From Mycolicibacterium komanii (GTDB lineage: Bacteria > Actinomycetota > Actinomycetes > Mycobacteriales > Mycobacteriaceae), in the NCBI RefSeq assembly GCF_001050035.1, contig NZ_CVTA01000006.1:62001-126000 (forward strand): a stretch of DNA of 64,000 nucleotides. The letters are read 5' to 3'. Position 1 is the stretch's first letter; each line of letters starts with the position of its first letter. The translations under genes and the position numbers were made by a program. The notes beneath the pieces were generated by a model. The model worked only from the letters and a program-made list of their open reading frames with translations. It searched no databases and was not told the origin of the DNA. Positions 8,597 through 17,743 of the stretch are shown one piece after another.

Positions 8597-9808
8597 GTGC
8601 TGCGCATTGGGCTGTCCGGCGGAATCGGCGCCGGGAAATCGACCGTGTCCGCGACGTTCAGTGAACTCGGGGGGATCGTCGTCGACGGCGACGTTATCGC
8701 CCGCGAGGTCGTCGAACCCGGAACGGAGGGGTTGGCGAAGCTGGTCGACGCGTTCGGCCGCGAGATCCTGCACGACGACGGCGCGTTGAATCGTCCTGCG
8801 CTCGCGGCGATCGCGTTCAGCGACGAGGAGAAGCGTCAGACACTCAACGGAATCGTGCATCCCCTGGTGGCCCATCGTCGATCGGAGCTCATCGCGGCCG
8901 CCTCGGAGGATGCCGTGATCATCGAGGACATCCCGCTGCTCGTCGAATCCGGTATGGCGCCGATGTTTCCGTTGGTGGTGATCGTGCACGCCGACACCGA
9001 GACGCGGATCGCGCGTCTCATCGAGCATCGGGGCTTCACCGAGGATGATGCCCGCGCGCGGATCGCCGCGCAGGCCACCGAGGAGCAGCGTCGCGCCGTC
9101 GCCGACGTCTGGCTCGACAACTCGGGCACGGCGGGGGAACTGGTCGAGAAGGCCCGTGCGCTGTGGCACGAACGCATCCTGCCGTTCGCCCACAACCTGC
9201 ACGAGAACCGGCCGGCGCACACGAAACCCGCTGTGGTGCCGTATGACCCGTCGTGGCCCGATCAGGCGCGGCGCATCGTGGCGCGGCTCAACACGGCCTG
9301 CGGACACCGCGCGGTGCGCATCGACCACATCGGCTCCACCGCGGTGCCGGGGATGGACGCCAAGGACGTGATCGACATCCAGGTGACGGTCAAATCCCTC
9401 GCCGAGGCCGACGAGCTCGTGGATGCGCTGAAGGCCGCGGGCTACGTCCGGCTGCCGATCACCACGGACGTCGGCAAGCCGGACGCTCGCAGCACCGTCG
9501 GCGAGTTCGATCGCTCGAACGATGAGTCGTTGTGGCACAAGCGAGTTCACTGCTCCGCCGATCCCGGCCGGCCGACCAACGTCCATATCCGTGTCGACGG
9601 GTGGCCGGGCCAGCAGTTCGCGCTGCTGTTCGTGGACTGGATGAAGGCCAACCCCGGTGTCCAGGCCGACTACCTGTCGTTGAAACGGCGGGTGGCCGGG
9701 CAGGGGCATGTCTCCGTGGGCGCGTACGCCGACGCGAAGGAGCCGTGGTTCCTCGACGCCTATCGGCGGGCGTGGGAGTGGGCCGACGCCAGCGGCTGGC
9801 GACCGTGA
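8597..9808 (+). CDS. coaE: Dephospho-CoA kinase fused to a GrpB/UPF0157 domain
   Basis: A 403-residue two-domain protein. The N-terminal part (1 to about 195) is CoaE, which phosphorylates dephospho-CoA in the last step of CoA synthesis. It carries the P-loop GLSGGIGAGKST, the DGDVIAREVVEPG segment and the lid region TRIARLIEHRG. The C-terminal part (about 205-400) is a GrpB/UPF0157 domain with VPYDPSWP, IDHIGSTAVPGM and KDVIDIQV, a nucleotidyltransferase-like fold. This fusion is known in mycobacteria, and the role of the added domain is debated (folding or regulation of CoaE). The start is GTG at 8597, preceded six bases upstream by CAGACT, a weak -10-like box. Confidence 0.95.
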   Translation: MLRIGLSGGIGAGKSTVSATFSELGGIVVDGDVIAREVVEPGTEGLAKLVDAFGREILHDDGALNRPALAAIAFSDEEKRQTLNGIVHPLVAHRRSELIAAASEDAVIIEDIPLLVESGMAPMFPLVVIVHADTETRIARLIEHRGFTEDDARARIAAQATEEQRRAVADVWLDNSGTAGELVEKARALWHERILPFAHNLHENRPAHTKPAVVPYDPSWPDQARRIVARLNTACGHRAVRIDHIGSTAVPGMDAKDVIDIQVTVKSLAEADELVDALKAAGYVRLPITTDVGKPDARSTVGEFDRSNDESLWHKRVHCSADPGRPTNVHIRVDGWPGQQFALLFVDWMKANPGVQADYLSLKRRVAGQGHVSVGAYADAKEPWFLDAYRRAWEWADASGWRP

Positions 9809-9812
9809 GGCG

Positions 9813-10337
9813 CTAAGCCTGCGGCGGTGTGCCGACGTCGGGCGTCGCGGGCGCGGCCCCGTCGGCCGGCAGGTTCAGCGGCGCGCCGCACTGCAGCACT
9901 CCGTACATCGGGTCGTCCTTCGGACGCAGGAGGCGCGGCGCGATGAACTGATCGGCCTTGGCCACCACCTGGTCGTCGACGAGGATCTCGCAGTGCAGGT
10001 TCGATCCGTAGGGCCACTCGATGGAGACTTCCATGCCGGCCAGCTTCGGATCGGCGAGCACCGCGTTCACTTCGAACGTCTGGCCCGGCAGTAGCGTCGG
10101 CTGCGCGCTGTTGACGTTCTGGTCGTCCATCTTGTACGCGACTACTGCACCGCGAGACGTGCCGTCCGCACGCGCCCGGTAGATCACGTTGTGCAGGATC
10201 TCGGGCGCCGGAGGCGCGGGTGCAACCTCGGTTTCGGCGCTCGGTTGCGCGGTGGCGACTCCCGTGGACAGCACCGAGCCCACGAGCATGGCCGCGGCCG
10301 CGACGCCAGCGGTCCACATGCGATTGGTGGGGCCCAT
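9813..10337 (-). CDS. Conserved secreted protein
   Basis: A 174-residue protein with a typical signal peptide: MGPTNRMW, a hydrophobic core AGVAAAAMLVGSVLSTG, and a likely signal peptidase I site after GVATA. The mature part begins with a Pro/Ala-rich stretch, has two cysteines (in LHCEIL and LQCGAP, probably a disulfide) and ends Pro/Ala-rich. No enzyme motif is seen, so function is unknown. The start at 10337 is preferred because it gives a normal signal peptide and has TATTCT eight bases upstream (10351-10346). An upstream in-frame ATG at 10391 would add 18 residues. It is convergent with coaE-grpB, four bases away. Confidence 0.75.
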   Translation of the reverse strand: MGPTNRMWTAGVAAAAMLVGSVLSTGVATAQPSAETEVAPAPPAPEILHNVIYRARADGTSRGAVVAYKMDDQNVNSAQPTLLPGQTFEVNAVLADPKLAGMEVSIEWPYGSNLHCEILVDDQVVAKADQFIAPRLLRPKDDPMYGVLQCGAPLNLPADGAAPATPDVGTPPQA

Positions 10338-10423
10338 GGGACGAGAGAATACCGACCGTACCTGCGCAGACAAATTCGAAGTGGTGTCCATCGGGATCAA
10401 GATCGCTGTGTGCAGGCGGTTCG

Positions 10424-11206
10424 TTACCCGGGGTCCGGCTGGCAGTGCGGGCACCACACCGACGTCCTGCCGGCGATGCGGCCGCGGGCGAGCCGGGTGC
10501 GGCAGCGTGGACACGTCGGGTCCGGGGTGTCCCGGTTTCCGGTCAGCCACCGCGGTAGGTCCGGCACCCGGCCGTGCCGGACCGCGGTGTCCAGCACGCG
10601 TCGCATCGACTCGTGGAGGCGCTTGACGTCGTCGTCGTGCAGCGCGGGCACCGGCAGCTTCGGCGACAGCCGCGTGCGCCACAGGATCTCGTCGACGAGG
10701 AGGTTGCCGAGCCCGGCGATCACGGCCTGGTCCATCAGCGTCGGTTTCAGGCGTCCCCGCCGCCCCCGCAGCAGCTCGCGGAACGAGCGCAGGTCGACGT
10801 GCAGGGCATCGGGTCCCTGTGCGCCGGTCACCTCGCCGATGTCGTCCTCGGAGGGCAGCATCCACACGCCGCGGAGCTTGCGCAGGTCCGCGTAGCGGAA
10901 CTCGCCCCGATCGAGCTCGACGACCAGGCGGACGTGTTTGGTCTCGTCGTCGCCCACCACGTGATACGGCCTGCCGGTCATTCCGCTGTGCACCAGCAGC
11001 GCGGGGCCGTCCGTCGGCAGGATCAGCCATTTGCCGTGCCTGCGGGGCTTTCGGAACGTGCGCCCGGTGAGGTTGCGGGCCAGCGATCGTGCGGTGGTGT
11101 TGCGCAGCACTCCCGCGTCGCGCACATCGACACCGCGGACACGGCGCCCGGGCAGCGCACGCGCCAGGTCCCGGCGGAATCCCTCGACGTCGGATAGTTC
11201 GGGCAT
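10424..11206 (-). CDS. Fpg/Nei-family DNA glycosylase
   Basis: A 260-residue formamidopyrimidine-DNA glycosylase-like protein for oxidised base repair. It begins MPELSDVEG, giving the catalytic Pro2 and Glu3. The beta-clamp lysine is in RRHGKWLIL. The helix-two-turn-helix contains VIAGLGNLLVDEILWRTRL. The C-terminal zinc finger is C-P-R-C with C-P-H-C, preceded by GRTSVW. Because the N-terminus differs from classical Fpg (MPELPEVE) this is probably a paralogue rather than MutM itself. Substrate preference cannot be read from sequence. The gene lies within 3 kb of uvrB. Confidence 0.88.
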   Translation of the reverse strand: MPELSDVEGFRRDLARALPGRRVRGVDVRDAGVLRNTTARSLARNLTGRTFRKPRRHGKWLILPTDGPALLVHSGMTGRPYHVVGDDETKHVRLVVELDRGEFRYADLRKLRGVWMLPSEDDIGEVTGAQGPDALHVDLRSFRELLRGRRGRLKPTLMDQAVIAGLGNLLVDEILWRTRLSPKLPVPALHDDDVKRLHESMRRVLDTAVRHGRVPDLPRWLTGNRDTPDPTCPRCRTRLARGRIAGRTSVWCPHCQPDPG

Positions 11207-11214
11207 GACTGCTA

Positions 11215-11748
11215 TTAGTCGCGCCAGGTCAGCGGCATGCCTTGGGCCGCGAGCCAGCGGTTGAGGTCGTAGGCATGTCGGGACAGTCCGTCGATCGCGG
11301 CCACGGCGGTCTGGACCGCACGCTCGCCGGTCTCGGGCGTCAGCAGGTTGTGGCGCACCGCGGTGAGCAATTCGTCGACGTCGTGCAATTCGACGTCACG
11401 GCCGGTGCGGACCACCAGGTCGAGGTAGTGGTCCTCGGAGTGCCAGACCTGCGGACCCGGCCTGTAGTCGCCGACGTCGAGGTAGTAGTCCTGGTCCAGC
11501 TCGTGACCGGGGTTGAAGTGGAACACCGTCGCTCGCAGCCGCAGCGGCGGCAGCAGCCAGGACTCCAGATAGTGGAACTGTGCCCGCCCCGGGGTCGGCC
11601 GGGCCATGTAGAGGCCCCATGGCTGGACCGTGTAGACGTCGACGGCCCGCACGATGCCCTTCGGATCGGTGTTGGTGCGGGCGGCGAGGTCGAACGTCTC
11701 GTGTTTGGGAGCGTGGATGAGATCAGGATAGGGCTTCGCGAGGGTCAG
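11215..11748 (-). CDS. DUF402 domain protein
   Basis: About 177 residues with the DUF402 pattern: KHETFDLAARTNTDPKG, then YLESWLLPPLRLRATVFHFNPG, DQDYYLDVGDYR, HSEDHYLDLVV and DVDELL. The conserved acidic and tyrosine residues are those used by DUF402 proteins such as nucleoside-phosphate phosphatases, so a phosphatase role is possible but not shown. No ATG or GTG fits. The best start is a CTG at 11748 that overlaps the TetR stop codon as CTGA, implying translational coupling. The gene is followed by the glycosylase gene eight bases away. Confidence 0.7.
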   Translation of the reverse strand: MTLAKPYPDLIHAPKHETFDLAARTNTDPKGIVRAVDVYTVQPWGLYMARPTPGRAQFHYLESWLLPPLRLRATVFHFNPGHELDQDYYLDVGDYRPGPQVWHSEDHYLDLVVRTGRDVELHDVDELLTAVRHNLLTPETGERAVQTAVAAIDGLSRHAYDLNRWLAAQGMPLTWRD

Positions 11749-12344
11749 CGGCCGGCGCGATCGTGCGATGAGATCGCGGTTTGCAGCGTTTCCTCGAGGG
11801 CCCGATGCACGTCGCGAAGCGGACGGATGTCGCGGCGGGCGCGGCACAGCAGGATCGCTCCCTCGACACCGGCGATCACGAGCGTGGCCAAGCGCCGCGC
11901 CTCGGCGCGACCGACGCCCGCACCGAGCAACGACTTCGCGATCAGGTCCTGCCATCGCGTAAACGCCTCGGCGACCGCAGCCGTCGCGGTGGATCCCGCA
12001 TGGGCTTCCACCGCAACAGCGACGACCGGGCATCCCGCTCGGAAACCGCTGTCCTCGAGGATTTCCCGCCAGGACCCGACGAACATGTTGAGCGCCGCGA
12101 TGGGGTCGCCGCCTTCCGTCGCGCGCTGAATCCGACGTTCGATCACGTCGGCCGCCCAGGCCACCGTGTCGGCGGCGAGCTGTTCCTTACCGCCGGGGAA
12201 GTGGTGGTAGATCGAACCGCGGGGCGCCCCGCTGTGAGCGACGACGTCACGAAAACCGGTGCCGCTGTAGCCGTTCTCGCGGAACAGCAGGGCGGCACTC
12301 TGAATCATCTTGGTGCGACTGTCACTGGCTATGACGACCATCAT
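11745..12344 (-). CDS. TetR-family transcriptional regulator (LmrA/YxaF-like)
   Basis: A 199-residue TetR regulator. The helix-turn-helix lies at about residues 25-55: FRENGYSGTGFRDVVAHSGAPRGSIYHHFPGGKEQL. The C-terminal ligand domain contains GCPVVAVAVEAHAG and LVIAGVEGAILLCRA, as in LmrA/YxaF-like repressors. It is divergent from the enoyl-CoA hydratase gene with only 17 bases between the two start codons. The palindrome in that gap makes it the likely regulator of both genes (inference). The stop overlaps the DUF402 start. Confidence 0.9.
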   Translation of the reverse strand: MMVVIASDSRTKMIQSAALLFRENGYSGTGFRDVVAHSGAPRGSIYHHFPGGKEQLAADTVAWAADVIERRIQRATEGGDPIAALNMFVGSWREILEDSGFRAGCPVVAVAVEAHAGSTATAAVAEAFTRWQDLIAKSLLGAGVGRAEARRLATLVIAGVEGAILLCRARRDIRPLRDVHRALEETLQTAISSHDRAGR

Positions 12345-12379
12345 AGTCTAAGCTCTGGACTATGCCAACTGTCATAGTC
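12329..12379. promoter_or_regulatory. Operator cluster between tetR and the crotonase gene
   Basis: Four copies of a CATAGTC-type half-site occur within 51 bases: CTATGAC 12329-12335, CATAGTC 12342-12348, GACTATG 12358-12364 and CATAGTC 12373-12379. The middle two form a perfect palindrome whose outer bases are the start codons of the two divergent genes. A TAAGCT box at 12349-12354 lies seven bases before the crotonase ATG, so the promoter lies inside the palindrome. Confidence 0.7.
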
Positions 12380-13141
12380 GAGCGACGCGGTCACCTCCTC
12401 CTGATGGGGCTCAACAGGCCCGCGAAGAGAAATGCTTTCAACATCGAAATGGTGGAGGAGTTGGGCCGCGCTTACGAGCGGCTGGAACGCGACGACGAGC
12501 TGTGGGTCGGTGTGCTCTACGCCATGGGGGACAACTTCACCGCGGGGCTGGATCTCGTCGATGTCGCACCCCGGCTGGTCGGCGGCGTGATGGAGTGGCC
12601 CGACGACGCGCGCAACCCGTGGCGCAACGACGGACGACCGTGGACGAAGCCGGTCGTGGCCGCGGCGCATGGGTGGTGCATGACCCTCGGAATCGAGCTC
12701 CTGCTGGCCGCCGACATCCGGATCGCCTCCGAGGACGCCCGGTTCGCCCAGCTCGAGGTGCAACGCGGCATCTATCCCTTCGGCGGCGCGACGACGCGGC
12801 TGCCGCGGGACGCGGGCTGGGGCAACGCGATGCGGTGGCTGTTGACCGGGGATGAGTTCGACGCCGCCGAGGCCCTGCGCATCGGCTTGGTGTCCGAGGT
12901 GGTCAGCGCGGGCACGCAGCTCGATCGCGCGGTTGAGCTGGCCGAACGGATCGCCGAGCGGTCCGCGCCGCTGGGGGTGCGCGCGACGCTGACGGCCGCG
13001 CAGCGTGCGCTCCGTGACGGCGACAGCGCCGCCGAGGACCGTTTCGTCGCGGACGTGGCCGCACTGTTCACGACCAAGGACGGCGCGGAGGGGATGCAGT
13101 CGTTCGTCGAACGCAGGGCGGCGCGCTTCGTCGGGGCGTAA
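12362..13141 (+). CDS. Enoyl-CoA hydratase/isomerase (crotonase) family protein
   Basis: A 259-residue crotonase-fold protein. The oxyanion-hole segments are visible as NRPAKRNAFNIEMVEEL and MGDNFTAGLDLVD, then AAHGWCMTLGIELLLAADIRIAS with the family GxxxG-E-L-L-A-D pattern. It acts on CoA thioesters, but substrate and exact reaction are not defined by the sequence. The start ATG at 12362 lies in the operator shared with the divergent TetR gene, and a leaderless mRNA is likely. The gene stands alone and is probably induced when TetR binds a ligand. Confidence 0.9.
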   Translation: MPTVIVERRGHLLLMGLNRPAKRNAFNIEMVEELGRAYERLERDDELWVGVLYAMGDNFTAGLDLVDVAPRLVGGVMEWPDDARNPWRNDGRPWTKPVVAAAHGWCMTLGIELLLAADIRIASEDARFAQLEVQRGIYPFGGATTRLPRDAGWGNAMRWLLTGDEFDAAEALRIGLVSEVVSAGTQLDRAVELAERIAERSAPLGVRATLTAAQRALRDGDSAAEDRFVADVAALFTTKDGAEGMQSFVERRAARFVGA

Positions 13142-13184
13142 GTGCTCGTTGACGAGGGGAATCACACCTGTCGGTGGCGGGTTC

Positions 13185-13198
13185 TACCCTTGTAGATA
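13185..13198 (+). promoter_or_regulatory. Probable leaderless promoter of uvrB
   Basis: TACCCT at 13185-13190 lies seven bases before the uvrB ATG at 13198, with no Shine-Dalgarno sequence. No convincing mycobacterial LexA box is seen in the 56-base gap. Confidence 0.55.
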
Positions 13199-15348
13199 TG
13201 GCTTTCGCTACTGAACATCCGGTGCTCGCGCACTCGGAGTACCGCCCCGTCGATTCGGTCGTGCGCACGGGCGGACGCTTCGAGGTGGTCAGCCCGTACG
13301 CACCGGCGGGCGATCAGCCGGCCGCCATCAACGAGCTGGAGCGCCGGATCAAGGCGGGGGAGCACGACGTGGTGCTGCTGGGCGCCACCGGCACCGGTAA
13401 GTCGGCGACGACGGCGTGGCTCATCGAACGGGTGCAGCGGCCGACGCTGGTGATGGAACCCAACAAGACGTTGGCCGCGCAGATGGCCAACGAACTGCGG
13501 GAGATGTTGCCCCACAACGCCGTCGAATACTTCGTCTCGTACTACGACTACTACCAGCCCGAGGCGTACATCGCTCAGACGGACACCTACATCGAGAAGG
13601 ACAGCTCGATCAACGACGACGTCGAGCGGCTGCGGCACTCGGCGACCTCGAGCCTGCTGTCACGCCGGGACGTGGTCGTGGTCGCCTCGGTGTCCTGCAT
13701 CTACGGTCTGGGCACGCCGCAGTCGTACCTGGACCGCAGCGTCGAGCTCAAGATCGGCGACGAGGTGCCGCGCGACGCGCTGCTCCGGCTGCTCGTCGAC
13801 GTCCAGTACACCCGGAACGACATGGCGTTCACCCGCGGTTCGTTCCGGGTCCGCGGCGACACCGTCGAGATCATCCCGAGCTACGAGGAGCTGGCGGTCC
13901 GCATCGAGTTCTTCGGTGACGAGATCGAGGAGCTGTACTACCTGCACCCGCTGACCGGGGACGTCGTGCGCAAGGTCGACTCGCTGCGGATCTTCCCGGC
14001 CACGCACTATGTCGCGGGCCCGGAGCGCATGGCGCACGCGATCTCGACCATCGAGCAGGAGCTCGAGGAGCGGCTGGCCGAGCTGGAAGGCCAGGGCAAG
14101 CTGCTGGAGGCGCAGCGGCTGCGGATGCGCACGAACTACGACATCGAGATGATGCGCCAGGTCGGGTTCTGCTCGGGTATCGAGAACTATTCGCGACACA
14201 TCGACGGCAGGCCCGCCGGGTCCTCACCCGCGACGCTGCTCGACTACTTCCCCGAGGATTTCCTGCTCGTCATCGACGAGTCCCACGTGACCGTGCCGCA
14301 GATCGGCGGGATGTACGAGGGCGACATGTCGCGCAAGCGCAACCTCGTCGACTTCGGCTTCCGGCTGCCCTCGGCCGTCGACAACCGCCCACTCACGTGG
14401 GAGGAGTTCGCCGACCGGATCGGGCAGACGGTGTACCTGTCGGCGACGCCGGGACCGTACGAACTCAGCCAGTCCAGCGGTGAGTTCGTCGAACAGGTCA
14501 TCCGCCCGACGGGCTTGGTGGATCCGCAGGTGGTCGTGAAGCCGACGAAGGGTCAGATCGACGACCTGATCGGCGAGATCCGCAAGCGCACCGAGCGCGA
14601 CGAACGCGTCCTGGTCACCACACTGACCAAGAAGATGGCCGAGGACCTCACCGACTACCTGCTCGAGATGGGGATCCGGGTCCGTTACCTGCACTCCGAG
14701 GTGGACACGCTGCGCCGCGTCGAGCTGCTGCGCCAGCTGCGCCTGGGCGATTACGACGTGTTGGTCGGAATCAACCTTCTCCGTGAGGGTCTCGACCTTC
14801 CCGAGGTGTCGCTGGTGTCGATCCTCGACGCCGATAAGGAAGGCTTCCTGCGGTCGACCCGCAGCCTGATCCAGACGATCGGTCGCGCGGCGCGCAACGT
14901 GTCGGGCGAGGTGCACATGTACGCCGACAACATCACCGAGTCGATGCGCGAGGCGATCGACGAGACCGAGCGCCGCCGCGCCAAGCAGATCGCCTACAAC
15001 GAGGCCAACGGCATCGATCCAAAACCGTTGCGCAAGAAGATCGCCGACATCCTGGACCAGGTGTACCGGGAGGCCGACGATGTCGAGGTGGGTGGCTCCG
15101 GGCGCAACGCGTCGCGGGGACGCCGGGCGCAGGGCGAGCCCGGCCGGGCGGTCAGCGCGGGCATCATCGAAGGCCGCGACACCTCGAACATGCCGCGCGC
15201 CGAGTTGGCCGACCTCATCAGGGATCTGACCGAGCAGATGATGGCCGCGGCACGCGATCTGCAGTTCGAGTTGGCCGCGCGCATCCGCGACGAGATCCAC
15301 GACCTCAAGAAGGAACTCCGCGGCATGGACGCCGCGGGACTGAAGTGA
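13198..15348 (+). CDS. uvrB: Excinuclease ABC subunit B
   Basis: A 716-residue UvrB helicase-like damage-verification protein of nucleotide excision repair. It has Walker A GATGTGKS at residues 62-69, the beta-hairpin region [15 protein letters not shown] in [13 protein letters not shown], motif V/VI sequences [10 protein letters not shown] and QTIGRAARN, and a C-terminal UVR domain (about 670-710) that binds UvrA/UvrC. An in-frame GTG at 13174 exists, but [17 protein letters not shown] matches known mycobacterial UvrB starts and has the -10 box at the right distance. The uvrA gene is 16 kb downstream. Confidence 0.97.
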   Translation: MAFATEHPVLAHSEYRPVDSVVRTGGRFEVVSPYAPAGDQPAAINELERRIKAGEHDVVLLGATGTGKSATTAWLIERVQRPTLVMEPNKTLAAQMANELREMLPHNAVEYFVSYYDYYQPEAYIAQTDTYIEKDSSINDDVERLRHSATSSLLSRRDVVVVASVSCIYGLGTPQSYLDRSVELKIGDEVPRDALLRLLVDVQYTRNDMAFTRGSFRVRGDTVEIIPSYEELAVRIEFFGDEIEELYYLHPLTGDVVRKVDSLRIFPATHYVAGPERMAHAISTIEQELEERLAELEGQGKLLEAQRLRMRTNYDIEMMRQVGFCSGIENYSRHIDGRPAGSSPATLLDYFPEDFLLVIDESHVTVPQIGGMYEGDMSRKRNLVDFGFRLPSAVDNRPLTWEEFADRIGQTVYLSATPGPYELSQSSGEFVEQVIRPTGLVDPQVVVKPTKGQIDDLIGEIRKRTERDERVLVTTLTKKMAEDLTDYLLEMGIRVRYLHSEVDTLRRVELLRQLRLGDYDVLVGINLLREGLDLPEVSLVSILDADKEGFLRSTRSLIQTIGRAARNVSGEVHMYADNITESMREAIDETERRRAKQIAYNEANGIDPKPLRKKIADILDQVYREADDVEVGGSGRNASRGRRAQGEPGRAVSAGIIEGRDTSNMPRAELADLIRDLTEQMMAAARDLQFELAARIRDEIHDLKKELRGMDAAGLK

Positions 15349-15362
15349 TCGCCGGCCGGCGC

Positions 15363-15400
15363 TTGACCTCAAGTGCGGTTCAGCTCCTAGCGTGAGCGGG
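15363..15400 (+). promoter_or_regulatory. MerR/SoxR-type promoter of the MFS gene
   Basis: TTGACC (15363-15368) and TAGCGT (15388-15393) are separated by 19 bases, the long spacer typical of MerR-family activated promoters. The spacer carries ACCTCAAG, four bases, GTTCAGCT, with the same geometry as SoxR-like dyads; the right arm is degenerate (5 of 8). The GTG start lies six bases after the -10 box, so the mRNA is probably leaderless. Confidence 0.55.
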
Positions 15401-16803
15401 TGACCGTTACCGCGACGACCGCCAGGGGACGCTGGCGTGACCTGCTGGGACCGAAATGCCTCGGCGCCAGCACGGTGCTCGCCGGTGGCGTTGCGTTGTA
15501 CGCCACCAACGAATTCCTCACCATCAGCCTGATGCCCAGTGCGGTGGCCGATATCGGCGGCCACCGGTTCTACGCCTGGGTGACGACGGTGTACCTGGTG
15601 GCCTCGGTGGTGGCGGCGACGACCGTGCACTCGACGTTGATGCGGTTCGGCCCGCGAATGTCATATCTGTTGGCGCTCGGCGTGTTCGGCGTCGGCAGCA
15701 TGGCGTGTGCGGCGGCGCCCACCATGGAGACGCTGCTCCTCGGCCGCACGGTTCAGGGCCTGGCCGGTGGACTGCTGGCCGGGCTGGGCTACGCGGTGAT
15801 CAACACGGCGCTACCGGAGTGGTTGTGGACCAAGGCCTCGGCGCTGGTGTCGGCGATGTGGGGCGTCGGCACGCTGCTGGGACCCGCCGCGGGCGGACTG
15901 TTCTCTCAATACAGTTCGTGGCGTTGGGCTTTCGGCGCGCTGGCGATCCTGACCGCGATGATCGCCGTGCTGGTGCCCATCGCCTTGCCCGCGCGCCGCG
16001 ATGCCGAGGTCGATGTCGCGCGCACGTTCATCCCCGTGTGGTCGCTGCTGTTGTTGGGTGCCGCCGCGCTGGCCGTCAGCGCCGCGGGCGTCCCGCGGAA
16101 GGTGTGGCTCACGGTCATGTTGCTCGGCCTCGGCGGCGTTCTGGTGGGCGTGTTCCTGCTCGTCGATCGCCGGCAATCCGCGGCGGTGTTGCCGCCCAGC
16201 GCTTTTGGGCCCGGCCCATTGAAGTGGATCTACCTCACGCTCGCGGTGTTGATGGCCGCCACGATGGCGGACATGTACGTCCCGCTGTTCGGGCAGCGGC
16301 TGGCGGGCCTCACCCCCGTCGCGGCCGGATTCCTCGGTGCGGGTCTGGCGCTCGGCTGGACGGCGGGGGAGATCGGCAGCGCGTCGCTGAGCAACGCGCG
16401 AGTCATCCGGACGACGGTCGCGGCCGCGCCCGCCGTGATGGCCGCCGGCCTCGCCGTCGCCGCGGTGACCATGCGCGATGACGCCCCGCCTGCGGTGATC
16501 GCGGGTTGGGCCCTTGCGCTGGTCGCGACCGGCGCGGGGGTCGGCATCGCGTGGCCGCATCTGTCGGCGTGGGCGATGAGCCGCGTCGACGATCCGGCGG
16601 AAGGGCCGACCGCGGCCGCCGCCATCAACACCGTGCAATTGATCTCCGGCGCGTTCGGCGCGGGGCTCGCCGGGGTGCTCGTGAACATGACCGACGATGG
16701 CGGCGCCACGCCGGCGCGGTGGCTGTTAGCGGTGTTCGCCGGGCTGGCCGCGGCGGGCCTGGTGGCGTCGACGCGGAGCGGGCGGCAGCCCCGCGAGGCG
16801 TAG
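15400..16803 (+). CDS. MFS drug-efflux type transporter
   Basis: A 467-residue major facilitator with 12-14 hydrophobic segments. An N-terminal segment NEFLTISLMPSAVADIGG is followed by a long run of helices with the antiporter-like G-rich segment LAGGLLAGLGYAVINTALPEW and GVGTLLGPAAGGLFSQ. It resembles the DHA2-like exporter Rv1634 by position and type. Substrates are unknown, and drug export is inference. GTG start at 15400. The promoter has a 19-base spacer with a MerR-like dyad, suggesting induction by a MerR-family activator encoded outside this window. Confidence 0.88.
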   Translation: MTVTATTARGRWRDLLGPKCLGASTVLAGGVALYATNEFLTISLMPSAVADIGGHRFYAWVTTVYLVASVVAATTVHSTLMRFGPRMSYLLALGVFGVGSMACAAAPTMETLLLGRTVQGLAGGLLAGLGYAVINTALPEWLWTKASALVSAMWGVGTLLGPAAGGLFSQYSSWRWAFGALAILTAMIAVLVPIALPARRDAEVDVARTFIPVWSLLLLGAAALAVSAAGVPRKVWLTVMLLGLGGVLVGVFLLVDRRQSAAVLPPSAFGPGPLKWIYLTLAVLMAATMADMYVPLFGQRLAGLTPVAAGFLGAGLALGWTAGEIGSASLSNARVIRTTVAAAPAVMAAGLAVAAVTMRDDAPPAVIAGWALALVATGAGVGIAWPHLSAWAMSRVDDPAEGPTAAAAINTVQLISGAFGAGLAGVLVNMTDDGGATPARWLLAVFAGLAAAGLVASTRSGRQPREA

Positions 16804-16814
16804 CCTTCCCGTCG
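16801..16814 (+). promoter_or_regulatory. Probable leaderless promoter of the SCO6745-like gene
   Basis: TAGCCT at 16801-16806 includes the stop codon of the MFS gene. Seven bases later comes the GTG start. No ribosome binding site is present. Confidence 0.5.
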
Positions 16815-17683
16815 TGGATCCATACACCGCTGGCCGCCTGTGCCGCAGCGTCGATGCCCTGCACTCGCTGTCCTACTTCCTCCCCGAGTCTGCCGATCGT
16901 TTCGGTGCGTTCGGAATGCACGGTATGACACCGTATTTCGCTGTCCGCTCCGCCCCGATGGGCGCGGTGTCCGCGGAAGTCGTCACCGCGACGTTCTTCA
17001 ACTTCAACCCCGAACTCGTCGCGCAGTCGATCCCGCATGCGTGGAGCCTGGCGTCGCCTGAGACGGTCTCCGCGACGCGGTACGCGATGGTCGAGGAGGC
17101 GTTGCCGCGTGTCCTCGGCGAGGAGCTGACGCGGTCTCCGGAGCTGGCCCGAGCCGCCGCGATCCTGCGGCGGGCGGCGGAGGCCATTCCGAACGGCGAC
17201 GGCCGTCCGCTGTATGCGGGACATTCCGGGCTGCCCTGGCCCGAATCGGTGCACGGGCAGATGTGGCACGCGGTCACCCTGCTGCGTGAGTACCGCGGCG
17301 ACGGACACATCGCCGCGCTGGTGGCCAACGGGCTGAGCGGGCTCGAGGCGCTGGTCAGCCACACGGCCACCGGTATCGGGTTCTCGGTGCCGTTCGCCCA
17401 GGCGTTGCGCGGGTGGAGCGAGGACCAGTGGCGGGCCGGGTTGACGAGGCTGCAGTCCCGCGGACTCGTCGACGACGACGGCGCGTTGACCGACGCGGGC
17501 AGGCAGCTGCGCGCCCGTGTGGAGGATCTGACCGACGAACTCGGGTACGCGCCCTGGTCGGGGTTGTCCGACGACGACGGCCATCACGTCGCGGTCCTGG
17601 CGAAGCGAATCCGCGACGCCGTGTCGGCGGCCAAGCTGTTCCCGTCGGGCGCGTTCGGCCCGCGCTACGGCGAACCGCGTTAG
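16814..17683 (+). CDS. SCO6745-like protein with helix-turn-helix segment
   Basis: A 289-residue soluble protein of a family common in actinobacteria (SCO6745 type). It begins MDPYTAGRLCRSVDALHSLSY and contains YFAVRSAPMGAVSAEVVTATFFNFNPELV. The C-terminal third resembles a winged helix: WRAGLTRLQSRGLVDDDGALTDAGRQLRARVEDLTDELG, followed by a conserved LGYAPWSGL. The function is unknown; the winged helix suggests DNA binding but this is inference. Start GTG 16814 with a leaderless-type promoter. tRNA-Cys follows 60 bases downstream. Confidence 0.75.
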   Translation: MDPYTAGRLCRSVDALHSLSYFLPESADRFGAFGMHGMTPYFAVRSAPMGAVSAEVVTATFFNFNPELVAQSIPHAWSLASPETVSATRYAMVEEALPRVLGEELTRSPELARAAAILRRAAEAIPNGDGRPLYAGHSGLPWPESVHGQMWHAVTLLREYRGDGHIAALVANGLSGLEALVSHTATGIGFSVPFAQALRGWSEDQWRAGLTRLQSRGLVDDDGALTDAGRQLRARVEDLTDELGYAPWSGLSDDDGHHVAVLAKRIRDAVSAAKLFPSGAFGPRYGEPR

Positions 17684-17743
17684 CGATCACGGCGATTCCA
17701 ACGCTGGGCTCGTACCCGCGACCCTGGCACTCTCACTGTTGAT

